Shown here in pieces: positions 16,191 to 27,775 of a DNA stretch of 61,072 bases. Source of the stretch: Pseudomonas syringae (GTDB taxonomy: Bacteria > Pseudomonadota > Gammaproteobacteria > Pseudomonadales > Pseudomonadaceae). The notes below the pieces were generated by a model that saw nothing but the letters and a program-made list of their open reading frames with translations, was not told where the DNA came from and did not search any database. The DNA is taken from assembly GCF_021606685.1 (NCBI RefSeq), contig NZ_WKCB01000027.1:1-61072 (forward strand), written 5' to 3'. Each line of letters opens with the position of its first letter. Position 1 is the first letter of the stretch. Made by a program: the position numbers and the translations under genes.

Positions 16191-19022
16191 ATGCAAGAAA
16201 GCGTGATGCAGCGCATGTGGAACAGCGGCTATCTTTCAGGTGGTAACGCTGCCTATGTGGAAGAGCTTTATGAGCTCTACCTGCACGACCCTAACGCTGT
16301 GCCAGAAGAATGGCGCACCAAATTTCAGACGTTGTCTTCAGACGGCAACGCTGCCACCGATGTATCGCATGCAACAATTCGCGATCAGTTTGTGCTGCTG
16401 GCAAAGAACCAGCGCCGCGCCCAACCGGTTTCCGCCGGTAGCGTGAGCAGTGAGCACGAGAAGAAGCAAGTTGAAGTACTGCGACTGATCCAGGCCTACC
16501 GGATGCGTGGCCACCAGGCGGCCCAGCTTGACCCGCTGGGGCTCTGGCAGCGTCCTGCACCTGCTGACCTGTCGATCAATCATTACGGCTTGACCAATGC
16601 CGATCTTGATACGACCTTCCGTGCCGGCGACCTGTTCATCGGCAAAGAGGAAGCGAGCCTACGCGAAATTCACGAAGCGTTGCAGCAGACATATTGCCGC
16701 ACCATCGGCGCTGAGTTCACGCACATCACCGATTCCGAGCAACGCCACTGGTTCCAGCATCGCCTGGAAGGCGTGCGCGGCCGCCCGGTGCTGTCCGCCG
16801 ACGTGCGCAGCCATCTGCTCGAGCGCGTGACCGCTGCTGAAGGTCTCGAAAAATACCTGGGTACCAAATACCCGGGCACCAAGCGTTTTGGCCTGGAAGG
16901 CGGCGAAAGCCTGATTCCGATGCTTGACGAGCTGATCCAGCGTTCCGGTTCCTACGGCACCAAGGAAATCGTGATCGGCATGGCTCACCGTGGTCGCCTG
17001 AACGTGTTGGTCAACACCTTCGGCAAGAACCCGCGTGAGCTGTTCGACGAGTTCGAAGGCAAGAAGAAGGTCGAGCTGGGTTCCGGTGACGTTAAATACC
17101 ACCAGGGCTTCTCGTCCAACGTAATGACCACCGGCGGTGAAGTTCACCTGGCCATGGCCTTCAACCCATCCCACCTGGAAATCGTTTCTCCAGTGGTCGA
17201 GGGTTCGGTTCGTGCTCGCCAGGATCGTCGTAACGACACCACCGGTGAGAAGGTTCTGCCGATTTCCATCCACGGTGACGCGGCATTCGCCGGTCAAGGC
17301 GTGGTCCTGGAAACGTTCCAGATGTCGCAGACTCGCGGCTTCAAGACCGGCGGTACGGTTCATATCGTCATCAACAACCAGGTCGGCTTCACCATCAGCA
17401 ACCCGCTGGATGCGCGCTCTACCGAGTACGCGACCGACGTTGCCAAGATGATCCAGGCGCCGATCCTCCATGTGAATGGTGATGATCCGGAAGCTGTGTT
17501 GTTCGTGACCCAGTTGGCCATCGATTACCGCATGCAGTTCAAGCGTGACGTGGTCATCGACCTGGTTTGCTACCGCCGTCGCGGTCACAACGAAGCGGAT
17601 GAGCCTAGCGGCACCCAGCCGTTGATGTACCAGCAGATCACCAAGCAGCGCACTACCCGTGAGCTGTACGCCGAAAGCCTGACCAAGGCCGGCGTGCTGG
17701 ATGATGCGCGTGTTCAGGCGAAGATCGATGAATACCGCAACGCGCTGGACAACGGTCTGCATGTAGTAAAAAGCCTGGTTAAAGAGCCGAACAAAGAGTT
17801 GTTCGTGGACTGGCGCCCGTACCTGGGTCACGCCTGGACTGCACGTCACGACACTTCGTTCGACCTGAAAACCCTGCAGGAACTGTCTGCCAAGCTGCTG
17901 GAAATTCCAGAAGGCTTCGTGGTGCAGCGCCAGGTTGCGAAGATCTACGAAGACCGTCAGAAGATGCAAGCCGGCGGCCTGCCGATCAACTGGGGTTACG
18001 CCGAAACCATGGCGTACGCGACCCTGGCGTTCGAAGGTCACCCGATCCGCATGACCGGCCAGGACATCGGCCGTGGTACGTTCTCGCACCGTCATGCCGT
18101 GCTGCACAACCAGAAAGACGCGGGCACCTACATCCCGCTGCAGAACCTGTACGAAGGCCAACCACGTTTCGACTTGTACGATTCGTTCCTGTCCGAAGAA
18201 GCGGTACTGGCGTTCGAATATGGCTACTCGACCACCACGCCTAACGCGCTGGTGATCTGGGAAGCCCAGTTCGGCGACTTCGCCAACGGTGCCCAGGTGG
18301 TTATCGACCAGTTCATCACCAGCGGCGAGCACAAGTGGGGCCGTCTGTGCGGTCTGACCATGCTGCTGCCACACGGTTATGAAGGTCAGGGTCCGGAGCA
18401 CTCCTCGGCCCGTCTGGAGCGTTACCTGCAGCTGTGCGCCGAGCACAACATTCAGGTGTGCGTGCCGACTACCCCGGCCCAGATCTACCACTTGCTGCGT
18501 CGCCAGGTGATCCGCCCGCTGCGCAAGCCGCTGGTAGTGCTGACCCCGAAATCGCTGTTGCGTCACAAATTGGCCATCTCGACCCTGGAAGATCTTGCCG
18601 ACGGTTCGTTCCAGACCGTGATTCCAGAAATCGACACCCTGGACGCCGCCAAGGTCACGCGCCTGGTTCTGTGCAGCGGCAAGGTCTACTACGACTTGCT
18701 GGAAAAACGCCGTGCCGAAGGCCGCGAAGACATCGCCATCGTGCGTATCGAGCAGCTTTACCCGTTCCCGGAAGACGACCTGATGGAGGCCATCGCGCCT
18801 TACACCAACCTCACCAATGTGGTGTGGTGTCAGGAAGAACCGATGAACCAGGGCGCTTGGTACAGCAGCCAGCATCATTTGCGTCGCAGCATCGGCAATC
18901 ACAACAAGGCCCTGGGCCTGGAGTACGCCGGTCGTGATGCTTCTGCTGCACCTGCGTGTGGTTATGCGTCGATGCACGCCGAGCAGCAGGAAAAACTGCT
19001 GCAAGATGCTTTCACTGTTTAA
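16191..19022 (+). CDS. sucA: 2-Oxoglutarate dehydrogenase E1
   Basis: The thiamine-diphosphate subunit that decarboxylates 2-oxoglutarate and transfers the succinyl group to the lipoyl arm of SucB. At 943 residues it has full family length (933 in E. coli). It begins with the N-terminal segment that anchors it to E2 (SGYLSGGNAAYVEELYELYLHDP). Cofactor-site residues sit in HGDAAFAGQGVVLE and INNQVGFT, and other conserved stretches are GMAHRGRLNVLVN, GHNEADEP and QDIGRGTFSHRHAVLH. It heads the sucAB-lpd-sucCD block, with sucB 44 bases downstream. Confidence 0.98.
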   Translation: MQESVMQRMWNSGYLSGGNAAYVEELYELYLHDPNAVPEEWRTKFQTLSSDGNAATDVSHATIRDQFVLLAKNQRRAQPVSAGSVSSEHEKKQVEVLRLIQAYRMRGHQAAQLDPLGLWQRPAPADLSINHYGLTNADLDTTFRAGDLFIGKEEASLREIHEALQQTYCRTIGAEFTHITDSEQRHWFQHRLEGVRGRPVLSADVRSHLLERVTAAEGLEKYLGTKYPGTKRFGLEGGESLIPMLDELIQRSGSYGTKEIVIGMAHRGRLNVLVNTFGKNPRELFDEFEGKKKVELGSGDVKYHQGFSSNVMTTGGEVHLAMAFNPSHLEIVSPVVEGSVRARQDRRNDTTGEKVLPISIHGDAAFAGQGVVLETFQMSQTRGFKTGGTVHIVINNQVGFTISNPLDARSTEYATDVAKMIQAPILHVNGDDPEAVLFVTQLAIDYRMQFKRDVVIDLVCYRRRGHNEADEPSGTQPLMYQQITKQRTTRELYAESLTKAGVLDDARVQAKIDEYRNALDNGLHVVKSLVKEPNKELFVDWRPYLGHAWTARHDTSFDLKTLQELSAKLLEIPEGFVVQRQVAKIYEDRQKMQAGGLPINWGYAETMAYATLAFEGHPIRMTGQDIGRGTFSHRHAVLHNQKDAGTYIPLQNLYEGQPRFDLYDSFLSEEAVLAFEYGYSTTTPNALVIWEAQFGDFANGAQVVIDQFITSGEHKWGRLCGLTMLLPHGYEGQGPEHSSARLERYLQLCAEHNIQVCVPTTPAQIYHLLRRQVIRPLRKPLVVLTPKSLLRHKLAISTLEDLADGSFQTVIPEIDTLDAAKVTRLVLCSGKVYYDLLEKRRAEGREDIAIVRIEQLYPFPEDDLMEAIAPYTNLTNVVWCQEEPMNQGAWYSSQHHLRRSIGNHNKALGLEYAGRDASAAPACGYASMHAEQQEKLLQDAFTV

Positions 19023-19066
19023 CGCCTTCGCGCTGACTGAAACCGAATTTTAAGGACCCACAGATA

Positions 19067-20293
19067 ATGGCTATCGAAATCAAAGCCCCGTCATTCCCGG
19101 AATCGGTTGCCGATGGCACCGTTGCCACCTGGCACAAGAAACCAGGCGACGCCGTAAAGCGTGACGACCTGATCGTCGACATCGAGACCGACAAAGTCGT
19201 TCTGGAAGTGTTGGCCGAAGCTGACGGCGTACTGGGCGCAATCGTTGCCGAAGAGGGCGCTACCGTCCTGTCGAACCAGGTACTGGGCTCGATCGAAGCA
19301 GGCGGCGCTGCTGCCGCTGCTCCAGCCGCCGCTGCTGCTGCTCCGGCTGCCGCACCTGCTGCTGCCGCGCCGGCTGCCGCTGGTGAAGACCCAATCGCTG
19401 CACCGGCTGCGCGTCAGCTGGCGGAAGAAAATGGCATCAACCTGGCTTCCATCAAAGGCACCGGCAAAGACGGCCGTGTGACCAAGGAAGACGTGGTAGC
19501 TGCCGTTGAAGCCAAGAAAAACGCTCCAGCCGCCGCACCTGCCAAGGCTGCTGCCCCGGCTGCCGCTGCGCCTGTGTTCGCCGCTGGCGACCGCACCGAG
19601 AAGCGCGTACCGATGACCCGCGTACGTGCCACCGTGGCCAAGCGCCTGGTTGAAGCTCAGTCGAACATGGCGATGTTGACCACGTTCAACGAAGTCGACA
19701 TGACCGAAGTCATGGCCCTGCGTTCGAAGTACAAGGATCTGTTCGAGAAGTCCCACAACGGCGTACGCCTGGGCTTCATGTCGTTCTTCGTGAAAGCGGC
19801 CACCGAAGCGCTGAAACGCTTCCCGGCAGTCAACGCTTCCATCGACGGCGGCGACATCGTTTACCATGGCTATGCAGACGTCGGCGTTGCCGTGTCCAGC
19901 GACCGTGGCCTGGTGGTTCCGGTTCTGCGTAACGCCGAACTGATGAGCCTGGCTGAAATCGAAGGCGGCATCGCCGGCTTCGGCAAGAAAGCCCGTGACG
20001 GCAAGCTGACCATCGACGAGATGACCGGCGGTACCTTCACCATCACCAACGGTGGTACCTTCGGTTCGATGATGTCGACGCCGATCGTCAACCCGCCGCA
20101 AGCTGCGATCCTGGGCATGCACAACATCATCCAGCGTCCGATGGCCATCAACGGCCAAGTCGTGATCCGCCCGATGATGTACCTGGCGCTGTCGTACGAT
20201 CACCGCCTGATCGATGGTAAAGAAGCCGTGACTTTCCTGGTGACCATCAAGAACCTGCTGGAAGACCCGGCTCGTCTGCTGCTGGATATCTGA
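19067..20293 (+). CDS. sucB: 2-Oxoglutarate dehydrogenase E2
   Basis: The dihydrolipoyl succinyltransferase core of the complex. Domains in order: a single lipoyl domain (residues 1-80, lipoylated Lys43 in TDKVVLEV), an Ala/Pro-rich flexible linker, a peripheral-subunit-binding domain near residues 110-145 ([25 protein letters not shown]), a second Ala-rich linker, and the catalytic domain with His379 and Asp383 in [12 protein letters not shown]. The total of 408 residues is normal. The two linkers make the DNA locally repetitive. It lies 98 bases ahead of lpdG, and the gap holds a hairpin. Confidence 0.98.
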   Translation: MAIEIKAPSFPESVADGTVATWHKKPGDAVKRDDLIVDIETDKVVLEVLAEADGVLGAIVAEEGATVLSNQVLGSIEAGGAAAAAPAAAAAAPAAAPAAAAPAAAGEDPIAAPAARQLAEENGINLASIKGTGKDGRVTKEDVVAAVEAKKNAPAAAPAKAAAPAAAAPVFAAGDRTEKRVPMTRVRATVAKRLVEAQSNMAMLTTFNEVDMTEVMALRSKYKDLFEKSHNGVRLGFMSFFVKAATEALKRFPAVNASIDGGDIVYHGYADVGVAVSSDRGLVVPVLRNAELMSLAEIEGGIAGFGKKARDGKLTIDEMTGGTFTITNGGTFGSMMSTPIVNPPQAAILGMHNIIQRPMAINGQVVIRPMMYLALSYDHRLIDGKEAVTFLVTIKNLLEDPARLLLDI

Positions 20294-20316
20294 TAGAAGC
20301 AGCTGCAGGCTCCGGG

Positions 20317-21828
<1,512 letters not shown>

Positions 21829-21875
21829 GCGAGATAATAAGAAACCACGGCGGAGTTGCCCGTCGTGAGCCTTGC

Positions 21876-21919
21876 GCGCAAGACTCACCGCGGAATATCC
21901 GCTGGACGCAGTCTTGCGC
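21876..21919 (+). other. Large stem-loop between lpdG and sucC
   Basis: Perfect 10-base arms GCGCAAGACT and AGTCTTGCGC enclose an inner stem GCGGA/TCCGC. The structure sits in the 204-base gap between lpdG and sucC. It has no T-run and may be a processing or stability element separating the two halves of the operon. Confidence 0.6.
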
Positions 21920-22032
21920 AGCTTTACGGGCGTTAAGCCCAGCAAGTTGCGCAAGCAGCAGTCACAGGTGGCGCGGCACTCATAATGAGCGCAGCGCCGA
22001 ATGCGCAGTACCTAACGAAGACGGTAAAAAGC

Positions 22033-23199
22033 ATGAATCTTCACGAGTATCAGGGTAAGCAGCTGTTCGCTGAATACGGCCTGCCAGTTTCCAAGGGCTA
22101 CGCAGTAGACACCCCGGAAGCAGCAGCAGAAGCCTGCGACAAAATCGGTGGTACCGAGTGGGTTGTCAAAGCCCAGGTCCACGCGGGTGGTCGCGGTAAA
22201 GCGGGCGGCGTTAAGCTGGTTCGCAGCAAAGAAGACGCCAAGGCCTTCGCACAGCAGTGGCTGGGCAAGCGTCTGGTGACTTACCAGACTGATGCCAATG
22301 GCCAGCCAGTCACCAAGATCCTGGTTGAATCGTGCACTGATATCGCTAAAGAGCTGTACCTGGGCGCTGTCGTTGACCGTTCGAGCCGTCGCATCGTGTT
22401 CATGGCTTCCACCGAAGGTGGCGTGGACATCGAGAAGATCGCTCACGAAACCCCAGAAAAAATTCTGAAAGCCACTATCGATCCACTGGTTGGCGCTCAG
22501 CCATTCCAGGGTCGTGAGCTGGCTTTCCAGCTGGGCCTGGAAGGCAAGCAAGTTGCCCAGTTCGCCAAGATCTTCGTCGGTCTGGCCAAACTGTTCCAGG
22601 ATCACGATCTGGCCCTGCTGGAAGTGAACCCGCTGGTGATCAAGGCTGACGGCGATCTGCATTGCCTCGATGCCAAGATCAACATCGACGCCAACGCCAT
22701 GTACCGTCAGCCTAAGCTGAAGACTTTCCACGATCCGTCGCAAGACGATCCGCGCGAAGCGCACGCTGCCAAGTTCGAACTGAACTACGTAGCCCTGGAA
22801 GGTAACATCGGTTGCATGGTCAACGGTGCTGGCCTGGCCATGGGTACCATGGACATCGTCAACCTGCATGGCGGCAAACCAGCCAACTTCCTCGACGTGG
22901 GCGGTGGTGCTACCAAAGAACGCGTTACCGAAGCCTTCAAGATCATCCTGTCCGACTCCAACGTCGCTGCAGTACTGGTCAACATCTTCGGCGGCATCGT
23001 TCGTTGCGACATGATTGCCGAAGGCATCATCGGTGCAGTGAAAGAAGTTGGCGTTAAAATCCCGGTTGTTGTTCGCCTCGAAGGTAACAACGCTGAACTG
23101 GGCGCTAAAGTACTGGCAGAAAGCGGTTTGAACATCATCGCGGCTACCAGCCTGACCGACGCTGCTCAACAAGTTGTCAAAGCTGCGGAGGGCAAATAA
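22033..23199 (+). CDS. sucC: Succinyl-CoA synthetase beta subunit
   Basis: With SucD it converts succinyl-CoA, phosphate and nucleoside diphosphate to succinate, CoA and nucleoside triphosphate. The 388-residue ATP-grasp protein matches the E. coli length exactly. Landmarks are [12 protein letters not shown] at the start, the nucleotide-binding [18 protein letters not shown], and [13 protein letters not shown] near the C-terminus. I used the ATG at 22033 because E. coli SucC begins there; an in-frame ATG at 21985 would add 16 residues with no family support. The stop codon overlaps the sucD start (TAATG). Confidence 0.97.
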   Translation: MNLHEYQGKQLFAEYGLPVSKGYAVDTPEAAAEACDKIGGTEWVVKAQVHAGGRGKAGGVKLVRSKEDAKAFAQQWLGKRLVTYQTDANGQPVTKILVESCTDIAKELYLGAVVDRSSRRIVFMASTEGGVDIEKIAHETPEKILKATIDPLVGAQPFQGRELAFQLGLEGKQVAQFAKIFVGLAKLFQDHDLALLEVNPLVIKADGDLHCLDAKINIDANAMYRQPKLKTFHDPSQDDPREAHAAKFELNYVALEGNIGCMVNGAGLAMGTMDIVNLHGGKPANFLDVGGGATKERVTEAFKIILSDSNVAAVLVNIFGGIVRCDMIAEGIIGAVKEVGVKIPVVVRLEGNNAELGAKVLAESGLNIIAATSLTDAAQQVVKAAEGK

Positions 23200-24080
23200 T
23201 GAGCGTCCTGATCAATAAAGACACCAAAGTTATCTGCCAGGGTATTACCGGTTCGCAAGGTAGTTTCCACACCCAGCAAGCCATCGAATACGGCACCAAG
23301 ATGGTTGGCGGCGTAACTCCGGGCAAAGGCGGCACCGAGCACCTGGGTCTGCCAGTGTTCAACACCGTGAAAGACGCTGTAGCTGCCACTGGCGCCACCG
23401 CCAGCGTGATCTACGTTCCAGCTCCTTTCTGCAAGGATTCCATCCTGGAAGCAGCATTCGGCGGCATCAAGCTGATCGTTTGCATCACCGAAGGCATTCC
23501 TACCCTGGACATGCTGGACGCTAAAGTTAAGTGCGACGAGCTGGGCGTAGTCCTGATCGGCCCTAACTGCCCAGGCGTGATCACCCCAGGCGAATGCAAG
23601 ATCGGCATCATGCCAGGTCACATTCACTTGCCAGGTAAAGTCGGTATCGTTTCCCGTTCCGGCACCCTGACCTACGAAGCTGTGAAGCAGACCACTGACG
23701 CCGGTTTCGGTCAGTCGACTTGCGTCGGCATCGGCGGTGACCCGATCCCAGGCTCCAACTTCATCGACATCCTGAAGCTGTTCCAGGAAGACCCTAAGAC
23801 CGAAGCGATCGTCATGATCGGTGAGATCGGCGGTTCGGCTGAAGAAGAAGCGGCTGCCTACATCAAGGCACACGTGACCAAGCCGGTTGTTTCCTACATC
23901 GCTGGTGTGACTGCCCCTGCGGGCAAGCGCATGGGCCATGCTGGCGCAATCATCTCTGGCGGCAAAGGCACTGCAGACGAGAAATTCGCTGCGCTGCAAG
24001 ACGCAGGTGTAAAAACCGTGCGTTCGCTGGCAGACATCGGCAAGGCCCTGGCCGAGCTGACCGGTTGGGCTGTCAAGTAA
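23199..24080 (+). CDS. sucD: Succinyl-CoA synthetase alpha subunit
   Basis: SucD binds CoA and carries the phosphohistidine intermediate. It has 293 residues, a CoA-binding N-terminal fold ([13 protein letters not shown]), and the active-site His247 in [16 protein letters not shown]. Its start overlaps the sucC stop by one base, so the two subunits are made in equal amounts. A strong terminator 28 bases after the stop ends the nine-gene cluster. Confidence 0.98.
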   Translation: MSVLINKDTKVICQGITGSQGSFHTQQAIEYGTKMVGGVTPGKGGTEHLGLPVFNTVKDAVAATGATASVIYVPAPFCKDSILEAAFGGIKLIVCITEGIPTLDMLDAKVKCDELGVVLIGPNCPGVITPGECKIGIMPGHIHLPGKVGIVSRSGTLTYEAVKQTTDAGFGQSTCVGIGGDPIPGSNFIDILKLFQEDPKTEAIVMIGEIGGSAEEEAAAYIKAHVTKPVVSYIAGVTAPAGKRMGHAGAIISGGKGTADEKFAALQDAGVKTVRSLADIGKALAELTGWAVK

Positions 24081-24107
24081 GCCTCGCGCTTAACTGACGC
24101 TTCACCA

Positions 24108-24137
24108 CACAAAGGCCACCTTAGGGTGGCCTTTGTG
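24108..24137 (+). terminator. Terminator of the sdh-suc cluster
   Basis: Perfect 13-base arms beginning CACAAAGGCCACC surround the loop TTAG. The T-run is short (CTTTGTG), but the stem is long and the site directly follows sucD. Confidence 0.85.
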
Positions 24138-24180
24138 CGTTCTGGGTTTGTTCATTTGTCAGGCATGTACTCGGTTCAAT

Positions 24181-24268
24181 GTGGGAGGGGGCTTGCCCCC
24201 GATGGCGGTGTTTCAGTCAGAGATGTTTCAACTGACACTCCCTCATCGGGGGCAAGCCCCCTCCCACA
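24181..24268. repeat. REP doublet (REPIN), head-in
   Basis: Two inverted GGGGGCTTGCCCCC copies lie between the sucD terminator and the brnQ leader. The rest of the 432-base gap holds the brnQ promoter region and a six-base hairpin (TTCCCT/AGGGAA, 24452-24470). Confidence 0.9.
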
Positions 24269-24512
24269 GTTGCCTGTATTGTCAAAATTAAGTACGAAAA
24301 CGCGACATTTGAATGTCGCTTATCGGACAGTCCGCCCCGCAACAGTGCGTTTGTCAGTCGATTTCTGTACTCTGGCCGCCTCTTTATGCGCCCCCATCCC
24401 AAAAGGAAGCTGCGCGCTAGACCGGTCGGCTCCCATAAGGGCCGGCAGTATTTCCCTCATCCACAGGGAACCCCTCTCTAAATTCCGATTCAGTAGTGTG
24501 GTATTTCCCGAA

Positions 24513-25826
24513 ATGAAAGTGTTGAAAAGCCAGGACATCCTGGCGTTGGGCTTTATGACCTTTGCCCTGTTCGTGGGCGCCGGCAACATCATCTTCCCGC
24601 CTATCGTTGGTTTGCAGTCCGGGCCTCATGTCTGGATGGCGGCGCTGGGCTTTTTGATCACCGCGGTCGGTTTGCCGGTGGTCACCGTGGTTGCCCTGGC
24701 CAAGGTCGGCGGCGGTATGGATGCATTGAGCAGCCCGATCGGCAAGATCGCCGGTGGCCTGCTCGCGGCGGCGGCGTATCTGGCGGTAGGCCCGCTGTTC
24801 GCCACCCCGCGTACGGCGACCGTATCGTTCGAAGTCGGCCTGGCGCCGCTGACCGGCGAAAGTCCGCTGGCGCTGTTTCTTTACAGCTCGGTGTACTTCC
24901 TGGTGGTGTTCTTCGTGTCCCTGTACCCAGGTCGACTGCTGGACACCGTGGGTCGCTTCCTCGCGCCGCTGAAGATCATCGCCCTGGCCATCCTCGGCAT
25001 CGCCGCGTTTGCCTTGCCGGCCGGTGATGTCGGTGTCGCCACCCCGGAATACGTGGCTGCGTCGTTCTCCCAGGGCTTTATCAATGGCTACCTGACCATG
25101 GATACCCTGGGCGCACTGGTGTTCGGCATTGTGATCGTCAACGCGATCCGCTCGCGTGGCGTCGAGTCACCCAAGCTGATCACCCGCTACGCGATCATCG
25201 CCGGGCTGATTGCCGGTGTGGGCCTGGCGCTGGTGTATGTCAGCCTGTTCCGCCTGGGTTCGGGCAGCCATGCAGTGGCTGCCGGTGCCGCCAATGGCGC
25301 TGCCGTTCTGCACGCGTACGTGCAGCACACCTTCGGTTCCCTGGGCAGCGGCTTCCTGGCGGTGCTGATTTCCCTGGCATGCCTGGTCACTGCGGTGGGC
25401 CTGACCTGCGCTTGCGCAGAGTACTTCAGCAAAATCCTGCCGCTGTCCTACAAGGCCCTGGTAGTGATCCTGGCGTTGTTTTCGCTGTTTGTGTCCAACC
25501 TGGGCCTGACCAAGCTGATTGCCTTCTCGATCCCGGTCCTCACTGCCATTTACCCGCCGTGCATCGTGCTGGTGGCCCTGAGCTTCTGCAAAGACTTCTG
25601 GCAGGAGCAGGGCCGCATCGTCGGCCCGGTGATGCTGGTGTCGTTCATCTTTGGCTGCATCGATGCGCTCAAGGGCGCTGGTCTGGCTGGCTGGATGCCG
25701 TCGCAGTTGGCGAACCTGCCATTGAGCGAGCAAGGCCTGGCATGGCTGGTGCCGTCGGTGATGACCCTGGTTGTGGCTGTGGTGATCGACCGTATGCTCG
25801 GCAAGCGTAGCGAAGCGATCGCTTAA
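24513..25826 (+). CDS. brnQ: Branched-chain amino acid:cation symporter
   Basis: An inner-membrane transporter of the LIVCS family that takes up leucine, isoleucine and valine with sodium or protons. The 437-residue protein has about 12 membrane segments and the family opening [19 protein letters not shown]. In P. aeruginosa the gene directly after sucD is braB, to my recollection, and this is its likely equivalent. The open frame extends far upstream through the REPIN, but only the ATG at 24513 gives the family N-terminus; no good ribosome site is visible there. It ends at a clear terminator. Confidence 0.92.
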   Translation: MKVLKSQDILALGFMTFALFVGAGNIIFPPIVGLQSGPHVWMAALGFLITAVGLPVVTVVALAKVGGGMDALSSPIGKIAGGLLAAAAYLAVGPLFATPRTATVSFEVGLAPLTGESPLALFLYSSVYFLVVFFVSLYPGRLLDTVGRFLAPLKIIALAILGIAAFALPAGDVGVATPEYVAASFSQGFINGYLTMDTLGALVFGIVIVNAIRSRGVESPKLITRYAIIAGLIAGVGLALVYVSLFRLGSGSHAVAAGAANGAAVLHAYVQHTFGSLGSGFLAVLISLACLVTAVGLTCACAEYFSKILPLSYKALVVILALFSLFVSNLGLTKLIAFSIPVLTAIYPPCIVLVALSFCKDFWQEQGRIVGPVMLVSFIFGCIDALKGAGLAGWMPSQLANLPLSEQGLAWLVPSVMTLVVAVVIDRMLGKRSEAIA

Positions 25827-25848
25827 CCAGCGGTTTCGCGCAGTACCG

Positions 25849-25884
25849 AAATGCCCCGTATCAATCGATACGGGGCATTTTTTA
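25849..25884 (+). terminator. Rho-independent terminator after brnQ
   Basis: Arms AAATGCCCCGTATC and the complement enclose AATC, followed by TTTTTT. It ends the brnQ transcript. Confidence 0.92.
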
Positions 25885-25928
25885 TGCTCGAGAGGCTACA
25901 ACCTTCTAGAGTTGGAATGCTTTCTAAT

Positions 25929-26016
25929 GTGGGAGGGGGCTTGCCCCCGATAGGGGTGGGTCAGCCAACAGATGCAGTGACTAGCAGTAAGCAATCGGGG
26001 GCAAGCCCCCTCCCAC
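25929..26016. repeat. REP doublet (REPIN), head-in
   Basis: Two inverted GGGGGCTTGCCCCC copies sit between the brnQ terminator and the DUF599 gene, 44 bases before the DUF599 start codon. Confidence 0.9.
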
Positions 26017-26060
26017 ATTTTGACCGCGCCAGACATACACTCTTGTTTAAAAGGACCTAC

Positions 26061-26798
26061 ATGTCGTTTGTCGAAACCAATCAGATCCACCTGCTTGCCG
26101 CACTTTGGTTTGTCCTGTGCTGGGGCGGTTACACCCGTTATGCCACCTGGAAAGCCCGAGACACCGCGTGCCTGGCGAGCGTGCTGCACCTGTACCGCGA
26201 AGACTGGATGCGCCGCATGCTGCTGCGCGACAACCGTATCGCCGACGCCAGTGTGATCGGCAACCTGGAGCGCAACGCCTCGTTCTTCGCCTCCAGCACC
26301 TTGATCATCCTTGCGGGCATTCTCACGGTGCTCGGTGCCTCCGAGCGCGCAGTGTCGCTGCTGGCAGACATCCCCATGGTGCAGCAGGCCTCCCAGGGCA
26401 TGTCGGAGATCAAGTTGCTGTGCCTGGCGCTGGTGTTTGTCTATGCGTTTTTCACGTTCAGCTGGTGCATGCGCCAGTACAACTTCGCCGCGGTGCTGGT
26501 GGGTTCGGCGCCGATGATCGGCGAGCGGCATGTGTCGGAACAGGAGCGCAAGGCGTTTGCCCTGCGTGCCGCGCGGGTCATCTCGATGGCCGCCAACCAA
26601 TTCAACTTTGGCCTGCGCGCTTATTATTTCGGCATGACCATGCTGGCGTGGTTTGTCAGCCCCTGGTTGTTCATGTTGATGAGCAGCGGGGTGGTGTTGG
26701 TGCTGTATCGCCGCGAGTTTCATTCCGACGTACTGCACGTGATGGTGTATACGCCGACCGATACACCTCTGCCGGAGCCTGTTAAAGAAGCGGCTTAA
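26061..26798 (+). CDS. DUF599 inner-membrane protein
   Basis: A 245-residue membrane protein of the DUF599 family. Hydrophobic segments are visible near residues 9-24, 75-97, 118-140 and 188-218. The conserved region includes RDNRIADASVIGNLERNASFFAS and FNFGLRAYYFGM. Function is unknown. The start follows AAGGA (TTTAAAAGGACCTAC), which rules out the longer frame through the REPIN. It is followed by a terminator shared with the convergent small lipoprotein. Confidence 0.85.
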   Translation: MSFVETNQIHLLAALWFVLCWGGYTRYATWKARDTACLASVLHLYREDWMRRMLLRDNRIADASVIGNLERNASFFASSTLIILAGILTVLGASERAVSLLADIPMVQQASQGMSEIKLLCLALVFVYAFFTFSWCMRQYNFAAVLVGSAPMIGERHVSEQERKAFALRAARVISMAANQFNFGLRAYYFGMTMLAWFVSPWLFMLMSSGVVLVLYRREFHSDVLHVMVYTPTDTPLPEPVKEAA

Positions 26799-26828
26799 TT
26801 AACCCTTCGAATAAAAACGCCGGACAAA

Positions 26829-26862
26829 GAAAAGCCCGCTATTTAAGCGGGCTCTCTTTTTA
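26829..26862. terminator. Bidirectional terminator
   Basis: GCCCGC and GCGGGC pair around a seven-base loop with T-rich sequence on each side (TCTCTTTTT to the right; CTTTTCTTT on the minus strand). It serves DUF599 and the small lipoprotein gene. Confidence 0.85.
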
Positions 26863-26888
26863 CAGCCAGGCTATTTCATGCCGCGGTA

Positions 26889-27140
26889 TCAGGAACCGGT
26901 GGCAGGGGTAGCAGGTGCTGCTTCTTTTGCGGCGGCGGCGTTCGATTCAGCCTGAGCTTTGGCAGCATCGGCGTTTTCTTTCGCAGCGTCGTTCACTTTA
27001 TCCTGAGCCTTCGCCATATCTTTCTGAGCTTGCTCAGAGTGCGCGGCGGCGTCTTGGGCTTTGTCTTCGGATTTTTTATCGCAGGCAGCGAGACCGAGGG
27101 CAGCGGCCAACATCATGGAAACAGCTAAAGTTTTGCGCAT
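26889..27140 (-). CDS. Small Ala-rich lipoprotein
   Basis: An 83-residue protein with a lipoprotein signal and lipobox LAAC, so it should be cleaved before Cys20 and lipid-anchored. The mature part is a single helical stretch rich in Ala, Lys, Asp, Gln and Glu with heptad-like spacing (AHSEQAQKDMAKAQDKVNDA), ending in a flexible APATPATGS tail. This resembles small structural lipoproteins such as Lpp or OprI in style, but it is not OprI. It is transcribed alone, with GGAG upstream of the ATG. Confidence 0.8.
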   Translation of the reverse strand: MRKTLAVSMMLAAALGLAACDKKSEDKAQDAAAHSEQAQKDMAKAQDKVNDAAKENADAAKAQAESNAAAAKEAAPATPATGS

Positions 27141-27180
27141 GGGGTGTTTCTCCTTATTGAAGATATCTACTGGCCTTTCG

Positions 27181-27258
27181 AGCGTGGGCGTTCAGCATTA
27201 GTTCCTTTTCTTCTACAGATATATAAACCACGCCTCTCGAGGAACTTTCGCCCACGCT
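27181..27258. promoter_or_regulatory. Nested inverted repeat in divergent promoter
   Basis: AGCGTGGGCG (27181-27190) and its exact complement CGCCCACGCT (27249-27258) flank an inner pair GTTCC/GGAAC. The structure spans the region between the small lipoprotein and the thioesterase genes and includes TATATAAA, so it could position a regulator over both promoters. Confidence 0.45.
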
Positions 27259-27298
27259 GCCCACTCCGCCGATCACCATTAATAAGAGTCTGGACTTA

Positions 27299-27775
27299 AT
27301 GACTGAAACCCTTCTTTTAGAGCGTGCGACACGTTTTGTTTCAGCTTTGCGCCATTGTCAGGTCTTGGGGATTAACGTACATGACGCCAGCGAGGAGGGC
27401 ATCACGCTGGTCCTGCCCTATGCCGCGCATCTGGTCGGCGATCCCATTACCGGCGTGATCCACGGCGGGGCATTGACCTCCCTGATGGACACCGCCTGCG
27501 GCATGGCCACGTTGTGCGTATTGCCGGAGTTCGAGGTGTGCCCGACCCTGGACCTGCGCATCGACTACATGCATCCGGCTGCGCCGCACACACCCGTGTA
27601 TGGCTTTGCGCAGTGCTACCGCGTGACCACCGACGTGATTTTCACGCGCGGCTTCGCTTATCAGGATGACCGCCAGCAGCCCATCGCCCATGTCGTCGGC
27701 ACGTTCATGCGCATGGGCAAACGCATCAAGGGCGCGCACGGGTTGGGCAACGCCATCAAGGGAGAGCAGGCATGA
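27299..27775 (+). CDS. PaaI-type hotdog thioesterase, first of pair
   Basis: A 158-residue hotdog-fold acyl-CoA thioesterase. The motif GVIHGGALTSLMDTACGMA is the PaaI/YigI-type active site, with the Asp of LMD as likely catalytic residue, followed by LDLRIDYMHPA. It releases free acid and CoA from an unknown acyl- or aryl-CoA. It overlaps the next gene by four bases (ATGA), and that gene encodes a second hotdog protein, so the two may form a heteromer. Confidence 0.85.
   Translation: MTETLLLERATRFVSALRHCQVLGINVHDASEEGITLVLPYAAHLVGDPITGVIHGGALTSLMDTACGMATLCVLPEFEVCPTLDLRIDYMHPAAPHTPVYGFAQCYRVTTDVIFTRGFAYQDDRQQPIAHVVGTFMRMGKRIKGAHGLGNAIKGEQA

Noticed and set aside
16659..19004. 781-codon open frame antisense to sucA
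   Set aside because: Same cause: a codon-bias shadow of a well-conserved gene, with no start context or domain.
21985..22032. Upstream ATG giving sucC a 16-residue extension
   Set aside because: The family begins at MNLHEYQ and the extension has no similarity or ribosome site.
24126..24512. N-terminal extension of brnQ through the REPIN
   Set aside because: The extra 129 codons translate repeat sequence and are not part of the transporter family.
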